From Gilliamella sp. Choc4-2 (GTDB lineage: Bacteria; Pseudomonadota; Gammaproteobacteria; Enterobacterales; Orbaceae), in assembly GCF_001690355.1 (NCBI RefSeq), contig NZ_LZHG01000060.1, positions 62,001 through 126,000 of the forward strand: a stretch of DNA of 64,000 nt, in the 5' to 3' direction. The notes below the pieces were generated by a model. The model did no database searches. It was not told the DNA's origin and saw only the letters and a list, made by a program, of their open reading frames with translations. Below, one piece after another: positions 45,716-56,003 of this stretch. Made by a program: the position numbers and the translations under genes. Each line of letters begins with the position of its first letter. The first letter of the stretch is position 1.

Positions 45716-47479
45716 TTAAAATTTAGGTGCTGGTGGGCGAATACGCTTTTTGGTAAAACCATTATCAGATATTTCTGATTTATTGGCTCTACGATTTCGT
45801 TTTCCACTGGAAGTGCCACCAACTAAACTCATCTTCATTGGCTTATTAAGTATACGTACTTTTTCAAAGTGCTTTAAGATGTCTTTTGGCATTCCTTTTG
45901 GTAACTCAACCGTTGAATAAGTGTCATATAGTTTAATATTACCAATATAACGGCTGCTAATATCTGCTTCGTTAGCAATTGCACCAACAATATGACGGAC
46001 TTCGACTCCATTTTCTTTACCAATTTCGATACGATACATATCCATATCTCCTACATCGCGGCGTTCGCGACGTTTTGGTAATTCTCGATTATCACCACGT
46101 AAACGATGCTCACCACTGCGGCTATCTCGATCACGTATTTCATGAGAAGATTTAAACACTGGGTCAGGAGGAAGAATTAATGGTCGTTCGCTTTGTGCTA
46201 ATTTTAATAAAGCAGTTGCAATTGTTTCCAAATCTGCACAGCTATCAGCTTGTATTTGCGCTAACAATTTCTGGTATTGATTTAAATCATTACTTTGAAG
46301 TTGCTTTTGCACTTGCTCAACAAATTTGGTTAAACGGCGTTTTTCTAGCAACTCTTTAGAAGGTAATCCCACTTCTGGAATTGTTTTTTTAATTGTTCGT
46401 TCAATATTTTTAAGTAAACGGCGCTCACGGCTATCAACAAATAAAATAGCTCGTCCTGCACGACCAGCTCGTCCTGTTCGTCCGATACGGTGTACATAAG
46501 ATTCAGAATCTAAAGTAATATCGTAATTGATAACCAAACTAATACGTTCAACATCTAAGCCTCGAGCTGCAACATCAGTCGCAATTAAAATATCTAAACG
46601 ACCACTACGAAGACGATCTAGTGTTTGTTCACGTAATTGTTGTGTCATATCACCATTTAATGCTGCACAACTGTAACCATGTTTCTCAAGAACTTCAGCC
46701 ACTTCTAACGTTGCTGATTTTGTACGAACAAAAATAATCGCTGCATCAAAATCTTCCGCTTCTAAGAAACGAATAATAGCTTCATTTTTACGCACTCCTC
46801 GAACTAACCAGTAGCTTTGTTCGATATCAGGTGCTGTTTGATTCGTTCCCTTGATTTGTACTTCTTTAGGGTTATGCATAAATCGTTTAGTAATACGACG
46901 AATTGGAGCTGGCATAGTCGCAGAAAATAGCGCAGTTTGATGATCTTCGGGAATCGTAGCCATAATACTTTCAACATCATCAATAAAGCCCATTCTTAAC
47001 ATTTCATCAGCTTCATCGAGTACTAATCCTTTAAGACTAGTAAGATCCAAAGTTTTACGATTTAAATGATCAAGTAAACGGCCTGGTGTCCCCACCACAA
47101 TTTGTGGACCTTGTTTCAAAGCTCGTAATTGTACGTCGTAGCGCTGCCCACCATACAGAGCAAGCACTTTTACACCTTTCATGTATTTTGAATATTCCGA
47201 ACAGGCATCTGCTACTTGAATAGCTAGTTCACGTGTTGGTGCTAACACTAAAAGCTGTGGTACTTTTAGATTTGGATCTATATTCATTAAGAAAGGAATC
47301 GAAAAAGCAGCTGTTTTACCACTTCCTGTTTGAGCCATTCCCAATACATCGTGACCCTCTAATAATAAAGGAATACACTCAGATTGGATTGGTGATGGTT
47401 TGGTAAAACCAAGATCATTTAATGCATTAAGGATATCCTTGGATAATCCAAGGTCAATAAAAGAAACTTCTTTTGTCAT
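45716..47479 (-). CDS. deaD: DEAD-box ATP-dependent RNA helicase DeaD (CsdA)
   Basis: DeaD helps 50S assembly and mRNA decay in the cold. The 587-residue protein has motif [13 protein letters not shown], Ia [40 protein letters not shown], and a C-terminal DbpA-like RNA-binding domain (about 495-555, [20 protein letters not shown]) with a basic tail. Compared with E. coli DeaD (629 aa) the tail is short. It is last in rpsO-pnp-nlpI-deaD. The 400-bp gap upstream suggests its own promoter and a long leader, as known for the cold-shock deaD of E. coli. Confidence 0.96.
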   Translation of the reverse strand: MTKEVSFIDLGLSKDILNALNDLGFTKPSPIQSECIPLLLEGHDVLGMAQTGSGKTAAFSIPFLMNIDPNLKVPQLLVLAPTRELAIQVADACSEYSKYMKGVKVLALYGGQRYDVQLRALKQGPQIVVGTPGRLLDHLNRKTLDLTSLKGLVLDEADEMLRMGFIDDVESIMATIPEDHQTALFSATMPAPIRRITKRFMHNPKEVQIKGTNQTAPDIEQSYWLVRGVRKNEAIIRFLEAEDFDAAIIFVRTKSATLEVAEVLEKHGYSCAALNGDMTQQLREQTLDRLRSGRLDILIATDVAARGLDVERISLVINYDITLDSESYVHRIGRTGRAGRAGRAILFVDSRERRLLKNIERTIKKTIPEVGLPSKELLEKRRLTKFVEQVQKQLQSNDLNQYQKLLAQIQADSCADLETIATALLKLAQSERPLILPPDPVFKSSHEIRDRDSRSGEHRLRGDNRELPKRRERRDVGDMDMYRIEIGKENGVEVRHIVGAIANEADISSRYIGNIKLYDTYSTVELPKGMPKDILKHFEKVRILNKPMKMSLVGGTSSGKRNRRANKSEISDNGFTKKRIRPPAPKF

Positions 47480-47879
47480 GTAAACTCGCTTATAAAAACT
47501 AGATATATATATACTTGCTTTCTTAAAGTACTGCCTTACTACTATTTATCAATAGCTCGAATAATTGTGATTAGCTTTAACCAATCTAATAACAAATATT
47601 ATTTCGTAATTTTCTAACGAAAGAAAGTATACATGAATATAATGCCAGCTCACTAAATTGAAAATTTACAACTCACTACTATAACTAACTACGAATATTG
47701 ATTAAATTAGTAAAAGTTGTGAATGTTACATGGACAAATATAAAACCTGTTCCATACTCTGATCTAAATTTGGATAAAGCCGACTAATAATATCAACAAA
47801 TCTTATTAAGATACTATTAATGGCAAATCAGAACTAATTTATAACAATATTTTCACTTTTAAAACTGGCATGACCCTTG
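47480..47879. other. deaD upstream region
   Basis: About 400 AT-rich bases between nlpI and deaD (both -). It probably contains the deaD promoter and long 5' leader. No ORF or strong hairpin could be assigned by eye. Confidence 0.45.
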
Positions 47880-48731
47880 TTACTTTTCTTCAAGTAACTT
47901 TACTTCATAGAGTGCCTGTTGATGTTCAACAAAGTTATAAATATTATTCGTTAAAGCATATTTAAATAACATTTTGGCACGCTCTTTATCACCTTTACTC
48001 TGGTAATACTTACCTAAGTAAAAGTATACTTCACAAAGACGCTCGGCTAATTGCCGATTATTTTCAACGCCCCGTTGAATATTTTGCATTAATTTAGATT
48101 CGGAAATTTTGCCTAAATAAAATGCAATAATGTTACTACTATAAATCGTTTTGTCATTTATCAGATTATAACGGTTTTGTAGCATATTTAAGGCTTTTTT
48201 ATCATCAATCTCTTTTTCAATTAGATAAAGCCATAAAATTCTGATCGGCTCATTTATATCATATTGATAAAATTTAATTGCATCATAATCTGCTGCTTGA
48301 TAATGTCCTGTACGATACAATGTAATTGCTCGATTCAAATAAGCATAAGCATAAGTAGGGTCTAATTCTAACGTTGTATTAAATGATATTAAAGCAACTT
48401 CAAAATCCCCTTCTCTTAATGCGTAAGTTCCTAGAAAATTATATACATCTGGAATTTCTGGGTTAAAACTAAGTAGATGAGAAAAATCACTTTGTGCAAA
48501 CGCTTTAAAACCTAAGGAGTCATAAATAATTCCTCTCTCAAAAATAAGTTGCATCCTTGTGGTTGTATTAATATTTCTTCGAGATAACTGCTGGCTTATC
48601 TGAGCAACTCTTAATTCATTATCATAAGAAACTTGCTCAGGAATAGCTAGTATAGGTAGAGAATTAGTGCAACCTGACAAAAGTATAACAGCAAGTAGAC
48701 AGCATACAATCCTCAGGTTAAACAATCTCAT
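47880..48731 (-). CDS. nlpI: Lipoprotein NlpI
   Basis: NlpI is an outer-membrane TPR lipoprotein that binds peptidoglycan hydrolases and delivers MepS to the protease Prc. The 283-residue protein has a signal peptide ending LLSGC (lipobox cysteine at residue 21) and tandem TPR helices: LIFERGIIYDSLGFKAFAQ, DVYNFLGTYALREGDFEVAL and AYAYLNRAITLYRTGHYQAA. The partner protease gene prc is also in this window (56004-58034). It lies 24 nt after pnp. Confidence 0.93.
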   Translation of the reverse strand: MRLFNLRIVCCLLAVILLSGCTNSLPILAIPEQVSYDNELRVAQISQQLSRRNINTTTRMQLIFERGIIYDSLGFKAFAQSDFSHLLSFNPEIPDVYNFLGTYALREGDFEVALISFNTTLELDPTYAYAYLNRAITLYRTGHYQAADYDAIKFYQYDINEPIRILWLYLIEKEIDDKKALNMLQNRYNLINDKTIYSSNIIAFYLGKISESKLMQNIQRGVENNRQLAERLCEVYFYLGKYYQSKGDKERAKMLFKYALTNNIYNFVEHQQALYEVKLLEEK

Positions 48732-48755
48732 ATTTAACTCCTAGTGAGTAATATT

Positions 48756-50870
48756 TTATTCTACAGAGTGCACAGCTTCCGGTAGTGTTTCTATTGCATC
48801 CTTCATACTTAATCGGATTCGTCCTTGTCTATCAATTTCCAATACTTTGACATTCACTTCTTGTCCTACCTTTAAATAATCACCGACTTTCTCAACTCGG
48901 TGATCTGCAATCTGAGAAACATGAACAAGACCTTCTTTACCACCAATAACTGATACAAATGCCCCAAAATCAACGATTCTGGTTACTTTTCCGGTATAAA
49001 TTTTTCCAATTTCAACATCTGCGACTAAATTAGTGATACGATCCATTGCATCTTTAGCTTTATTGCCATCTGATGCTGCAATTTTAACAGTACCATCATC
49101 AGTGATTTCAATTGTGGTACCTGTTTCTTCGGTTAATGCTCGGATTGTTGCACCACCTTTACCAATAATATCACGAATTTTTTCTGGATTAATATTCATT
49201 GTGTAAATGCGTGGAGCAAATTCTGAAATCTCTTGGCGAGGTTTATTAATCGCCTGATCCATTACATCTAAAATATGTAAACGAGCACCTTTCGCTTGAT
49301 TAAGTGCTACTTGCATAATTTCTTTAGTGATACCTTCAATTTTTATATCCATTTGCAATGCGCTTACACCTTCACGTGTACCTGCTACTTTAAAATCCAT
49401 ATCTCCAAGATGATCTTCATCACCTAAAATATCAGACAATACGACAAACTTATCGCCTTCCTTCACTAAACCCATTGCAATTCCTGCAACTGATGATTTA
49501 ATTGGCACACCGGCAACCATAAGTGCAAGTGAAGCACCACAAACAGAAGCCATTGAAGATGAACCATTTGATTCCGTAATTTCAGAAACAACACGCACAG
49601 TATATGGAAAATCTTCTTTGCTTGGCATTACAGCTGCAACACCTCGTTTAGCCAAGCGTCCATGACCAATTTCTCGACGTTTTGGTGACCCAACCATACC
49701 TGTTTCACCTACAGAATATGGAGGAAAGTTATAATGCAGTAAGAAACGTTCTGTATATTCGCCGGTTAGTTCATCAATAATTTGTGCATCACGCTCTGTA
49801 CCTAATGTGGCAGAAACTAATGCTTGGGTTTCACCACGAGTAAATAATGCGCTACCATGTGCTCTTGGTAATAAATTTGTACGTATATCTAACGCACGAA
49901 TCATATCTTTTTCTCGCCCATCGATACGTGGTTCCCCAGCAATAACACGCTTACGAACAATTTGACTTTCCAACTCAACAATAATATTAATCACTTCGTT
50001 TTCATCGAGTTCGTCATTTTGTTCTTTTAGTGTAGCTAAAACTTCTTCTTTAATTAAATCAATTTTTGCATAACGTGCTTGTTTTTCAGTAATACGATAA
50101 GCTTCACCAAGGCGATCTTTAGCTAGTTCTGAAATAGCATTATATAGCGCTTCATTCTTAGCTGGTGGCACCCAATCCCACTTTTCACGATTTGCTTTAG
50201 CTACAAATTCATTAATATTGTCTATAACAACTTGTTGTTGTTCATGCCCTAAAACTACTGCAGCTAACATTTGCTCTTCTGACAATAAATCAGCTTCTGA
50301 TTCCACCATTAATACAGCACTTTTAGTACCAGCAACAACCAAATCTAAACGGCTATTTTCAAGCTCCTTCACTGATGGATTTAGCACAAACTCATTATTA
50401 ATCAATCCAACTCTTGCTGCCCCAATAGGGCCATGGAATGGGACTCCAGACAAACAAAGCGCAGCAGAAGCACCAATCATTGCAACTAAATCAGGACTAA
50501 CATCTGGATTTACCGAAACAACTGTTGCAATAATTTGGATTTCATTAACAAATCCTTCAGGGAATAATGGGCGAAGGGGACGGTCAATTAAACGTGCAAT
50601 TAGCGTTTCACCTTCACTCGGGCGACCTTCGCGTTTAAAAAAACCACCAGGAATTCGCCCAGCTGCATAAGTACGTTCTTGATAATTAACTGTTAAAGGG
50701 AAAAAGTCTTGGCCTTCCTTCACCTTTTTTTGAGCAACAACAGTTACAAATACTGCGGTATCATCCATATTTACCATGACTGCCGCCGATGCTTGACGAG
50801 CTAAAATCCCTGTTTCTAAAGTAACTGTATGACGCCCATATTGAAATTTTTGATATGTTGGATTAAACAA
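48756..50870 (-). CDS. pnp: Polynucleotide phosphorylase
   Basis: PNPase is the phosphorolytic 3'-5' exoribonuclease of the RNA degradosome. The 704-residue protein has two RNase PH domains (second with [24 protein letters not shown] and [19 protein letters not shown]), a KH domain ([20 protein letters not shown]) and an S1 domain ([23 protein letters not shown]). It follows rpsO by about 300 nt through a leader with two long hairpins, the classical site of RNase III processing and autoregulation. Confidence 0.97.
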   Translation of the reverse strand: MFNPTYQKFQYGRHTVTLETGILARQASAAVMVNMDDTAVFVTVVAQKKVKEGQDFFPLTVNYQERTYAAGRIPGGFFKREGRPSEGETLIARLIDRPLRPLFPEGFVNEIQIIATVVSVNPDVSPDLVAMIGASAALCLSGVPFHGPIGAARVGLINNEFVLNPSVKELENSRLDLVVAGTKSAVLMVESEADLLSEEQMLAAVVLGHEQQQVVIDNINEFVAKANREKWDWVPPAKNEALYNAISELAKDRLGEAYRITEKQARYAKIDLIKEEVLATLKEQNDELDENEVINIIVELESQIVRKRVIAGEPRIDGREKDMIRALDIRTNLLPRAHGSALFTRGETQALVSATLGTERDAQIIDELTGEYTERFLLHYNFPPYSVGETGMVGSPKRREIGHGRLAKRGVAAVMPSKEDFPYTVRVVSEITESNGSSSMASVCGASLALMVAGVPIKSSVAGIAMGLVKEGDKFVVLSDILGDEDHLGDMDFKVAGTREGVSALQMDIKIEGITKEIMQVALNQAKGARLHILDVMDQAINKPRQEISEFAPRIYTMNINPEKIRDIIGKGGATIRALTEETGTTIEITDDGTVKIAASDGNKAKDAMDRITNLVADVEIGKIYTGKVTRIVDFGAFVSVIGGKEGLVHVSQIADHRVEKVGDYLKVGQEVNVKVLEIDRQGRIRLSMKDAIETLPEAVHSVE

Positions 50871-50997
50871 AATAATGCCCTCTTGTAATTTAATATGTTG
50901 AAGTTTTTAATTCGAAAGGAAGTAACAATAATTCAATTTATTGATACTCACTTCAACAGTGTGGGGAATAACCAACAAAAAGACTATTTCACTGTCA

Positions 50998-51040
50998 CGA
51001 CTAATGACAAATCTATAAATTATAGAGTTCTCATTAGTCG
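50998..51040 (-). promoter_or_regulatory. pnp leader stem-loop, candidate RNase III site
   Basis: CGACTAATGA (50998-51007) and TCATTAGTCG (51031-51040) form a perfect 10-bp outer stem; inside it TCTATAA-A-TTATAGA forms a second stem. It sits about 130 nt upstream of pnp on the rpsO-pnp transcript, where E. coli RNase III and PNPase act together to autoregulate pnp. Role inferred from position. Confidence 0.65.
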
Positions 51041-51096
51041 CGCGAAACATGAGATATAATCTTTTATTTGTTGTGTTACATAAAAGTATTAATTTT

Positions 51097-51126
51097 TTGA
51101 GGCTTATTGCTAGATCAAAGCCTCAA
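51097..51126 (-). promoter_or_regulatory. Second hairpin in the rpsO-pnp spacer
   Basis: TTGAGGCTT (51097-51105) and AAGCCTCAA (51118-51126) make a perfect 9-bp stem with a 12-nt loop. It lies between the rpsO terminator and the large pnp leader stem. Confidence 0.5.
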
Positions 51127-51138
51127 TATTTTTCAAGA

Positions 51139-51160
51139 AAAAGAGGCCTAAGCCTCTTTT
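51139..51160 (-). terminator. rpsO terminator
   Basis: AAAAGAGGC-CTAA-GCCTCTTTT (9-bp stem, 4-nt loop) lies 15 nt downstream of the rpsO stop; on the minus strand it runs into a T-rich tail (TTTTTCTT). Partial read-through would feed pnp, as in E. coli. Confidence 0.85.
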
Positions 51161-51174
51161 CAAGTAGATTATAA

Positions 51175-51444
51175 TTAGCGACGTAATCCTAATTTTTGAA
51201 TTAATTGATTATAACGATCAATATCTTTACGACGTAAGTAATCTAATAATTTACGGCGACTAGATACCATGCGTAATAAACCACGACGGCTGTGGTGATC
51301 TTTCTTATGTTCAGAAAAATGACCTTGCAAGTCATTAATACGTGCAGTCAAAAGAGCAACTTGAACTTCAGTTGAACCAGTGTCATTAGTACCACGACCA
51401 AATTCAGCCACGATTTTCGCTTTAGTTTCTACAGTTAGAGACAT
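51175..51444 (-). CDS. rpsO: 30S ribosomal protein S15
   Basis: S15 binds 16S rRNA early in assembly of the platform. The 89-residue protein ([18 protein letters not shown]...) has the family core [39 protein letters not shown] and LLDYLRRKD. The ATG at 51444 has an AGAGG ribosome site; an in-frame extension to 51486 adds 14 unconserved residues. First gene of rpsO-pnp-nlpI-deaD. Confidence 0.97.
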   Translation of the reverse strand: MSLTVETKAKIVAEFGRGTNDTGSTEVQVALLTARINDLQGHFSEHKKDHHSRRGLLRMVSSRRKLLDYLRRKDIDRYNQLIQKLGLRR

Positions 51445-51594
51445 AATAAACCTCTTAAAAATTAATATAAAATATGGGATGTCCAATCTCTAATTCAGAC
51501 ATACCTCGGTATTCATATAATAAATATATAAACCGTCCGCAATTATACTCAAATTTAATAAAATAGCAATGTGATTCCGCTAAGCACCGAGGAT

Positions 51595-52518
51595 TTACTT
51601 AAGTTCAAAACCATATTCTTCTTGAATAAGTTTTTTAAGTGCTTCTATATAATTTTGTGCTGAAATACTCAATTGTGCTTTTTGTGAAGTAATCCAACCA
51701 ATTAATATTTTTTCTTCTACATCAAGAGGAATCGATAAAATGTCTGAGCCATTCAAATCGGTACTTAGCACACCAGTACTAATTGTATAACCATTGAGTC
51801 CATGCAATAAGTTAAATAATGTTGCTCTATCGCTAACATGTATACTTTTTTTATGATAAACCGTACTTAAAATCTCTTCTGAAAAATAAAAAGAATTATA
51901 CTCTCCTTGTTCAAAAGATAGATAAGGATAATCTTCAAGATCATTTAAGGTTAATGACTTCATTGCTACTAAAGGGTGATTAGTACTAATAAATACATGG
52001 GGAGCAACCTCAAAAAGAGGGTTGAATGTTAGTCGATGCTCTTTAAGTAAACGTGAGATTACTTTTTGATTAAAATCAGTCAGATATAAAATTCCAACCT
52101 CACTGCGCAAATTTGCTACATCAGTAATAATATCATAAGTCCTTGTTTCTCTCAGCGTGAATTCATATTCATCAGTATGATTTTTTTTAATAAGGTTAAC
52201 AAATGCATTAACGGCAAAGGCATAATGCTGTGTTGATATGCTGCATAATTGTTTAGAAGGCTCTTTTTTAGAATAGTGTTGTTCTAATAGTTCGGCTTGA
52301 TCTAAAACTTGCTTAGCATAACCTAAAAACTCAACACCATCAGTGGAAAGAGAAACACCTTTAGATGTGCGCACAAATATTTCAATACCAAATTCATTCT
52401 CTAGCTCTTTCACTGCTGTTGATAAACTCGGTTGCGTAATGTATAAATTTTTGGCTGCTTCATTAATCGAGCCTGAACGGGCGATTTCCAAAATATAACG
52501 TAATTGTTGAAGTTTCAT
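51595..52518 (-). CDS. LysR-family transcriptional regulator
   Basis: A 307-residue LysR-type regulator: the N-terminal winged helix-turn-helix (KLQQLRYILEIARSGSINEAAKNLYITQPSLSTAVKELE) is followed by a linker helix and a two-lobed periplasmic-binding-like effector domain. The ligand and target genes are not known. The ATG at 52518 begins MKLQQLRYIL as in homologues; an upstream frame to 52560 adds 14 residues that do not fit. It is on the same strand as yfcA but separated by 267 nt. Confidence 0.88.
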   Translation of the reverse strand: MKLQQLRYILEIARSGSINEAAKNLYITQPSLSTAVKELENEFGIEIFVRTSKGVSLSTDGVEFLGYAKQVLDQAELLEQHYSKKEPSKQLCSISTQHYAFAVNAFVNLIKKNHTDEYEFTLRETRTYDIITDVANLRSEVGILYLTDFNQKVISRLLKEHRLTFNPLFEVAPHVFISTNHPLVAMKSLTLNDLEDYPYLSFEQGEYNSFYFSEEILSTVYHKKSIHVSDRATLFNLLHGLNGYTISTGVLSTDLNGSDILSIPLDVEEKILIGWITSQKAQLSISAQNYIEALKKLIQEEYGFELK

Positions 52519-52785
52519 AATGTCAGTTAATTGTGTAACATAAACTATTTTAGTTAACACAAATATATACTAAATAGTATTTAATTGAAGTAAATAATTG
52601 TTGTCATTTTTATACTCAATCGAATCTTTTCCTGAAAGTTTTTAACAATAATTTACTTGCTATTAAGCCCAGAAAAATGGCTGAAGAAGCTACGGACTTA
52701 ATTATAAAATTATTTTAGCTATATTGGTCAAAACACAATTAATATTGAAATATAGCAAAATACTCATTATTTAACTGGTAATACA

Positions 52786-53538
52786 CTAAAAGAAGTTTTC
52801 ATAAATCAATTTGATACTCATAAGCGTTGAAACAGTAATTAGCATTGGTCTGATTAGTTTACGACCTTTAGTAATGACCATCTTAGCGCCAATCCTTGCG
52901 CCTATAAATTGACCAACTAGCATCACAAGACCAATTGACCATATCACTTCGCCCCCAACAATAAAAAACAGCAAACCAGCTAAATTTGAGGTGAAGTTTA
53001 ATACTTTGGTATGAGCCGTTGCTTTGGTTAAATTAAATCCTAACAATGTAATATAGGCTAAAGCATAAAATGAACCCGCACCAGGACCAAAAAAACCATC
53101 ATAAAATCCAATGCTAAAAGCGGGAATTAAAGCAAATTGGATGAGTGAAAGCCGGTTTTTACAGTCGTTTTCCCCTATGTTTTGGGAAAGTAAAAAATAC
53201 ATCCCGACACCAATGGTTAAGATAGGTAATAATAGTTTTAAAAAGTCAGCTTTGATATGCATCACTAATAATGAACCAACTGCTGAGCCAATAAAAGCAA
53301 AAGTAATTGCCCATTTTTGCTGTATTATATCCACCATACGCTGATGAATAAAATATAAGCTAGCAGAAAATGATCCACCACAACTTTGTAATTTATTTGT
53401 GGCCAATGCACTTGTGGGCGGCAGACCAACTGCAAGTAAAGCCGGCACGGTTAATAAGCCACCTCCCCCCGCAATTGAATCAATGAAACCAGCTAAAGTT
53501 GCAATTATGAACAGTAAAATAAACAATTCATAATTCAT
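52786..53538 (-). CDS. yfcA: TSUP-family membrane transporter YfcA
   Basis: A 250-residue protein of the sulfite exporter TauE/SafE (TSUP, DUF81) family with about 7-8 membrane segments in two homologous halves. The first starts [25 protein letters not shown] and the second contains [20 protein letters not shown]. Substrate unknown. It overlaps aroC by 4 nt and keeps the prmB-aroC-yfcA order of E. coli, but mepA, which normally lies between aroC and yfcA, is missing. Confidence 0.9.
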   Translation of the reverse strand: MNYELFILLFIIATLAGFIDSIAGGGGLLTVPALLAVGLPPTSALATNKLQSCGGSFSASLYFIHQRMVDIIQQKWAITFAFIGSAVGSLLVMHIKADFLKLLLPILTIGVGMYFLLSQNIGENDCKNRLSLIQFALIPAFSIGFYDGFFGPGAGSFYALAYITLLGFNLTKATAHTKVLNFTSNLAGLLFFIVGGEVIWSIGLVMLVGQFIGARIGAKMVITKGRKLIRPMLITVSTLMSIKLIYENFF

Positions 53539-54608
53539 AACGAATTTACATCATTACATTGTGCACGATAGCGAAGATAATGGTCCATAAGTACAATAGC
53601 TACCATAGCTTCGGCTATTGGTACAGCTCGAATTCCTACACAAGGATCATGTCGACCACGAGTACTAACTTCCACTGATTCATTATAAATATTGATTGAT
53701 TGACCTACTAGACCAATACTTGGTGTCGGTTTTAAAGCGATATTAGCCAAAATAGTTTGGCCCGTACTAATTCCCCCCAAAATGCCACCGGCATGATTAG
53801 AAAGAAAGCCTTGTGGCGTAATCTCATCACGATTTTCGCTACCACGCTTATTAACAACAGCAAAACCATCTCCAATTTCAACACCTTTTACTGCATTTAT
53901 GCTCATTAACGCATGTGCAAGATCTGCATCAAGTTTGTCAAATACTGGTTCACCTAATCCAATAGGAACATTTTCAGCAACAATACAAACTTTAGCCCCA
54001 ATCGAGTCGCCTTCTTTCTTTAAATTTCTGAGTAACTCTTCAAGTAATTCTAATTTACTTTCATCTGCACAAAAAAATGGATTATGCTCAACCTGTTGCC
54101 AATCGCTTAACTCACATTCAATATCACCCATTTGAGCTAAATAACCTCGAATTTCGATACCAAGCTTTTCACGCAAATATTTTTTAGCTATTGCGCCAGC
54201 AGCAACACGCATCGCCGTTTCACGAGCAGAAGATCTTCCACCACCTCGATAATCACGTATTCCATATTTTTTTTGATAAGTAAAATCAGCATGACTTGGT
54301 CTAAAAATATCTTTAATTTGGCTATAGTCTTGTGAACGCTGATCCATGTTTTCAATTATTAAACCAATACTCGTACCTGTTGTTATTCCATCAAAAACAC
54401 CCGATAAAATTTTCACTTGGTCTGCTTCGCGGCGTTGGGTGGTATAACGTGATGAGCCAGGTCGACGACGATCGAGATCCCTTTGCATATCGGATTCCGT
54501 CAAACTTAGTCCAGGAGGTACACCATCAACAATACATCCTAAAGCAATCCCGTGTGACTCACCAAAAGTAGTCACTTTAAATAACTTTCCAATTGAGTTT
54601 CCAGCCAT
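53535..54608 (-). CDS. aroC: Chorismate synthase
   Basis: AroC converts EPSP to chorismate, the branch point to aromatic amino acids, folate and quinones, using reduced FMN. The 357-residue protein has the N-terminal [18 protein letters not shown] signature, [17 protein letters not shown], the [18 protein letters not shown] motif and [19 protein letters not shown]. Length is as in E. coli (361). Confidence 0.97.
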   Translation of the reverse strand: MAGNSIGKLFKVTTFGESHGIALGCIVDGVPPGLSLTESDMQRDLDRRRPGSSRYTTQRREADQVKILSGVFDGITTGTSIGLIIENMDQRSQDYSQIKDIFRPSHADFTYQKKYGIRDYRGGGRSSARETAMRVAAGAIAKKYLREKLGIEIRGYLAQMGDIECELSDWQQVEHNPFFCADESKLELLEELLRNLKKEGDSIGAKVCIVAENVPIGLGEPVFDKLDADLAHALMSINAVKGVEIGDGFAVVNKRGSENRDEITPQGFLSNHAGGILGGISTGQTILANIALKPTPSIGLVGQSINIYNESVEVSTRGRHDPCVGIRAVPIAEAMVAIVLMDHYLRYRAQCNDVNSL

Positions 54609-54638
54609 AATAATTTTATTCCAATTATTGAAAACAGC

Positions 54639-55532
54639 TTATTTAAAATAGTCATGATATTGGATGAGATTTTCAAGTGTAATTGAAAAAACACCATGCC
54701 CACCATGTTCAAAATCAATCCAATTAAAAGGAACGTTAGGGTATTGTTTTTGCAAACTTATCCAACTATTACCCACCTCACAAACTAATACTCCATTTGG
54801 AGCTAAATAATTTACTGCATCGTTTAAAATTCGTTTAACTAAATCCAATCCATCAAATCCAGCTTCTAGAGCTAATTTTGGCTCATACAAAAATTCTACA
54901 GGTAGATCACTCATGTCTTCATCATCAACATAAGGAGGATTTGAAACAATAAGGTCGTATTTTTTTGGTGGAATATCATTAAATAGATCGGACTGGATTG
55001 GTATTACTTGAAAATCCATTTCATGTAATTCGATATTTGTCTGAGCAACATCTAATGCTTCTAATGAGATATCTGTTATATCAACTTGAGCTTTGGGAAA
55101 AGCGAAAGCGCAAGCAATGCCAATACATCCACTACCTGTACATAAATCTAAAATATTTACAGGATCACTAGATAATAGTGTGCGAAATTGATTGTTAATT
55201 AATTCTCCAATTGGAGAACGGGGTATTAAAACTCGTTCATCAACATAAAAACAATGCCCACAAAACCAAGCTTGATTAATTAAATATGGAGTTGGCACCC
55301 GATCTTTAATTCGTTTTTGAATAATATCGAATAGCTGCTGCTTTTCGTTATTAGTTAAGTTTGCATTATAAAATTCTGGTGGAATAAATAACGATAGACC
55401 AAGGCTACCTAAAATAAGCTGTTTTGACTCATCAATAGGATTATCGGTACCATGCCCAAGATAAATTTCCGATTGACTAAATTGTGAAGTTGTCCAGCGT
55501 ATAAAATCCTGAACAGTACATAAATTTTCCAT
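54639..55532 (-). CDS. prmB: 50S ribosomal protein L3 glutamine methyltransferase
   Basis: PrmB methylates a glutamine of ribosomal protein L3 using SAM. The 297-residue protein has the SAM-binding LDLCTGSGCIGIACAF, the N5-glutamine methyltransferase motif SNPPYVDDEDM and a family N-terminus (DFIRWTTSQFSQSEIYLGHGTDNP). The ATG at 55532 is chosen for its GGGAGC ribosome site; a frame to 55544 adds 4 residues. It starts the prmB-aroC-yfcA group. Confidence 0.95.
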   Translation of the reverse strand: MENLCTVQDFIRWTTSQFSQSEIYLGHGTDNPIDESKQLILGSLGLSLFIPPEFYNANLTNNEKQQLFDIIQKRIKDRVPTPYLINQAWFCGHCFYVDERVLIPRSPIGELINNQFRTLLSSDPVNILDLCTGSGCIGIACAFAFPKAQVDITDISLEALDVAQTNIELHEMDFQVIPIQSDLFNDIPPKKYDLIVSNPPYVDDEDMSDLPVEFLYEPKLALEAGFDGLDLVKRILNDAVNYLAPNGVLVCEVGNSWISLQKQYPNVPFNWIDFEHGGHGVFSITLENLIQYHDYFK

Positions 55533-55685
55533 TAGTGCTCCCAATAATCGAGGAGAAAGGAATAACTTGTCATTTCAGGTAGCTTACATATACAAGATGT
55601 ATATTGCCAAAATAATATTAAAAGCTATATCTGATATTCACAGTGAACAAGATGATCCTATCATCCTTCAATGACTTAATTTTAA

Positions 55686-55773
55686 TGGCGGTGAGGAAGG
55701 GATTCGAACCCTTGATACGTTGCCGTATACACACTTTCCAGGCGTGCTCCTTCAGCCACTCGGACACCTCACC
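55686..55773 (-). tRNA. tRNA-Ser (anticodon GGA)
   Basis: The minus strand begins GGTGAGGTGTCCGAGTGGCT and ends CTTCCTCACCGCCA (88 nt), with anticodon loop CTGGAAA (GGA, reading UCC/UCU) and the long variable arm of serine tRNAs. CCA is encoded. Free-standing between prmB and ynhF. Confidence 0.96.
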
Positions 55774-55830
55774 TATTCTTTAATAGAAGACTGCATACTA
55801 TAATGATCATAAGATAATTAATCAAGTATT

Positions 55831-55920
55831 TTAATTGGTACAAACAATAATACCAAAAGCCGCAATAATACCTAATATAACCACTACTGAAATTAATGCA
55901 TATTTTAGATCTATATTCAT
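55831..55920 (-). CDS. ynhF: Small membrane protein YnhF
   Basis: A 29-residue protein with one membrane helix (MNIDLKYALISVVVILGIIAAFGIIVCTN in full, here cited in two parts: MNIDLKYALISVV and VILGIIAAFGIIVCTN). It matches E. coli YnhF in length and pattern (MxxDLKxxL...LGxIxAxG). A GGAG ribosome site lies 8 nt upstream. YnhF is a small inner-membrane protein reported in E. coli; its function is unclear. Too short for routine ORF calling, so easily missed. Probably monocistronic. Confidence 0.82.
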   Translation of the reverse strand: MNIDLKYALISVVVILGIIAAFGIIVCTN

Positions 55921-56003
55921 ATCTGTATCTCCACTCATTTTACTGGTTTAGCTTAAGTAACCTATTTAACTGACGCATTAAATGAAGTTATAGCATTATC
56001 TAT

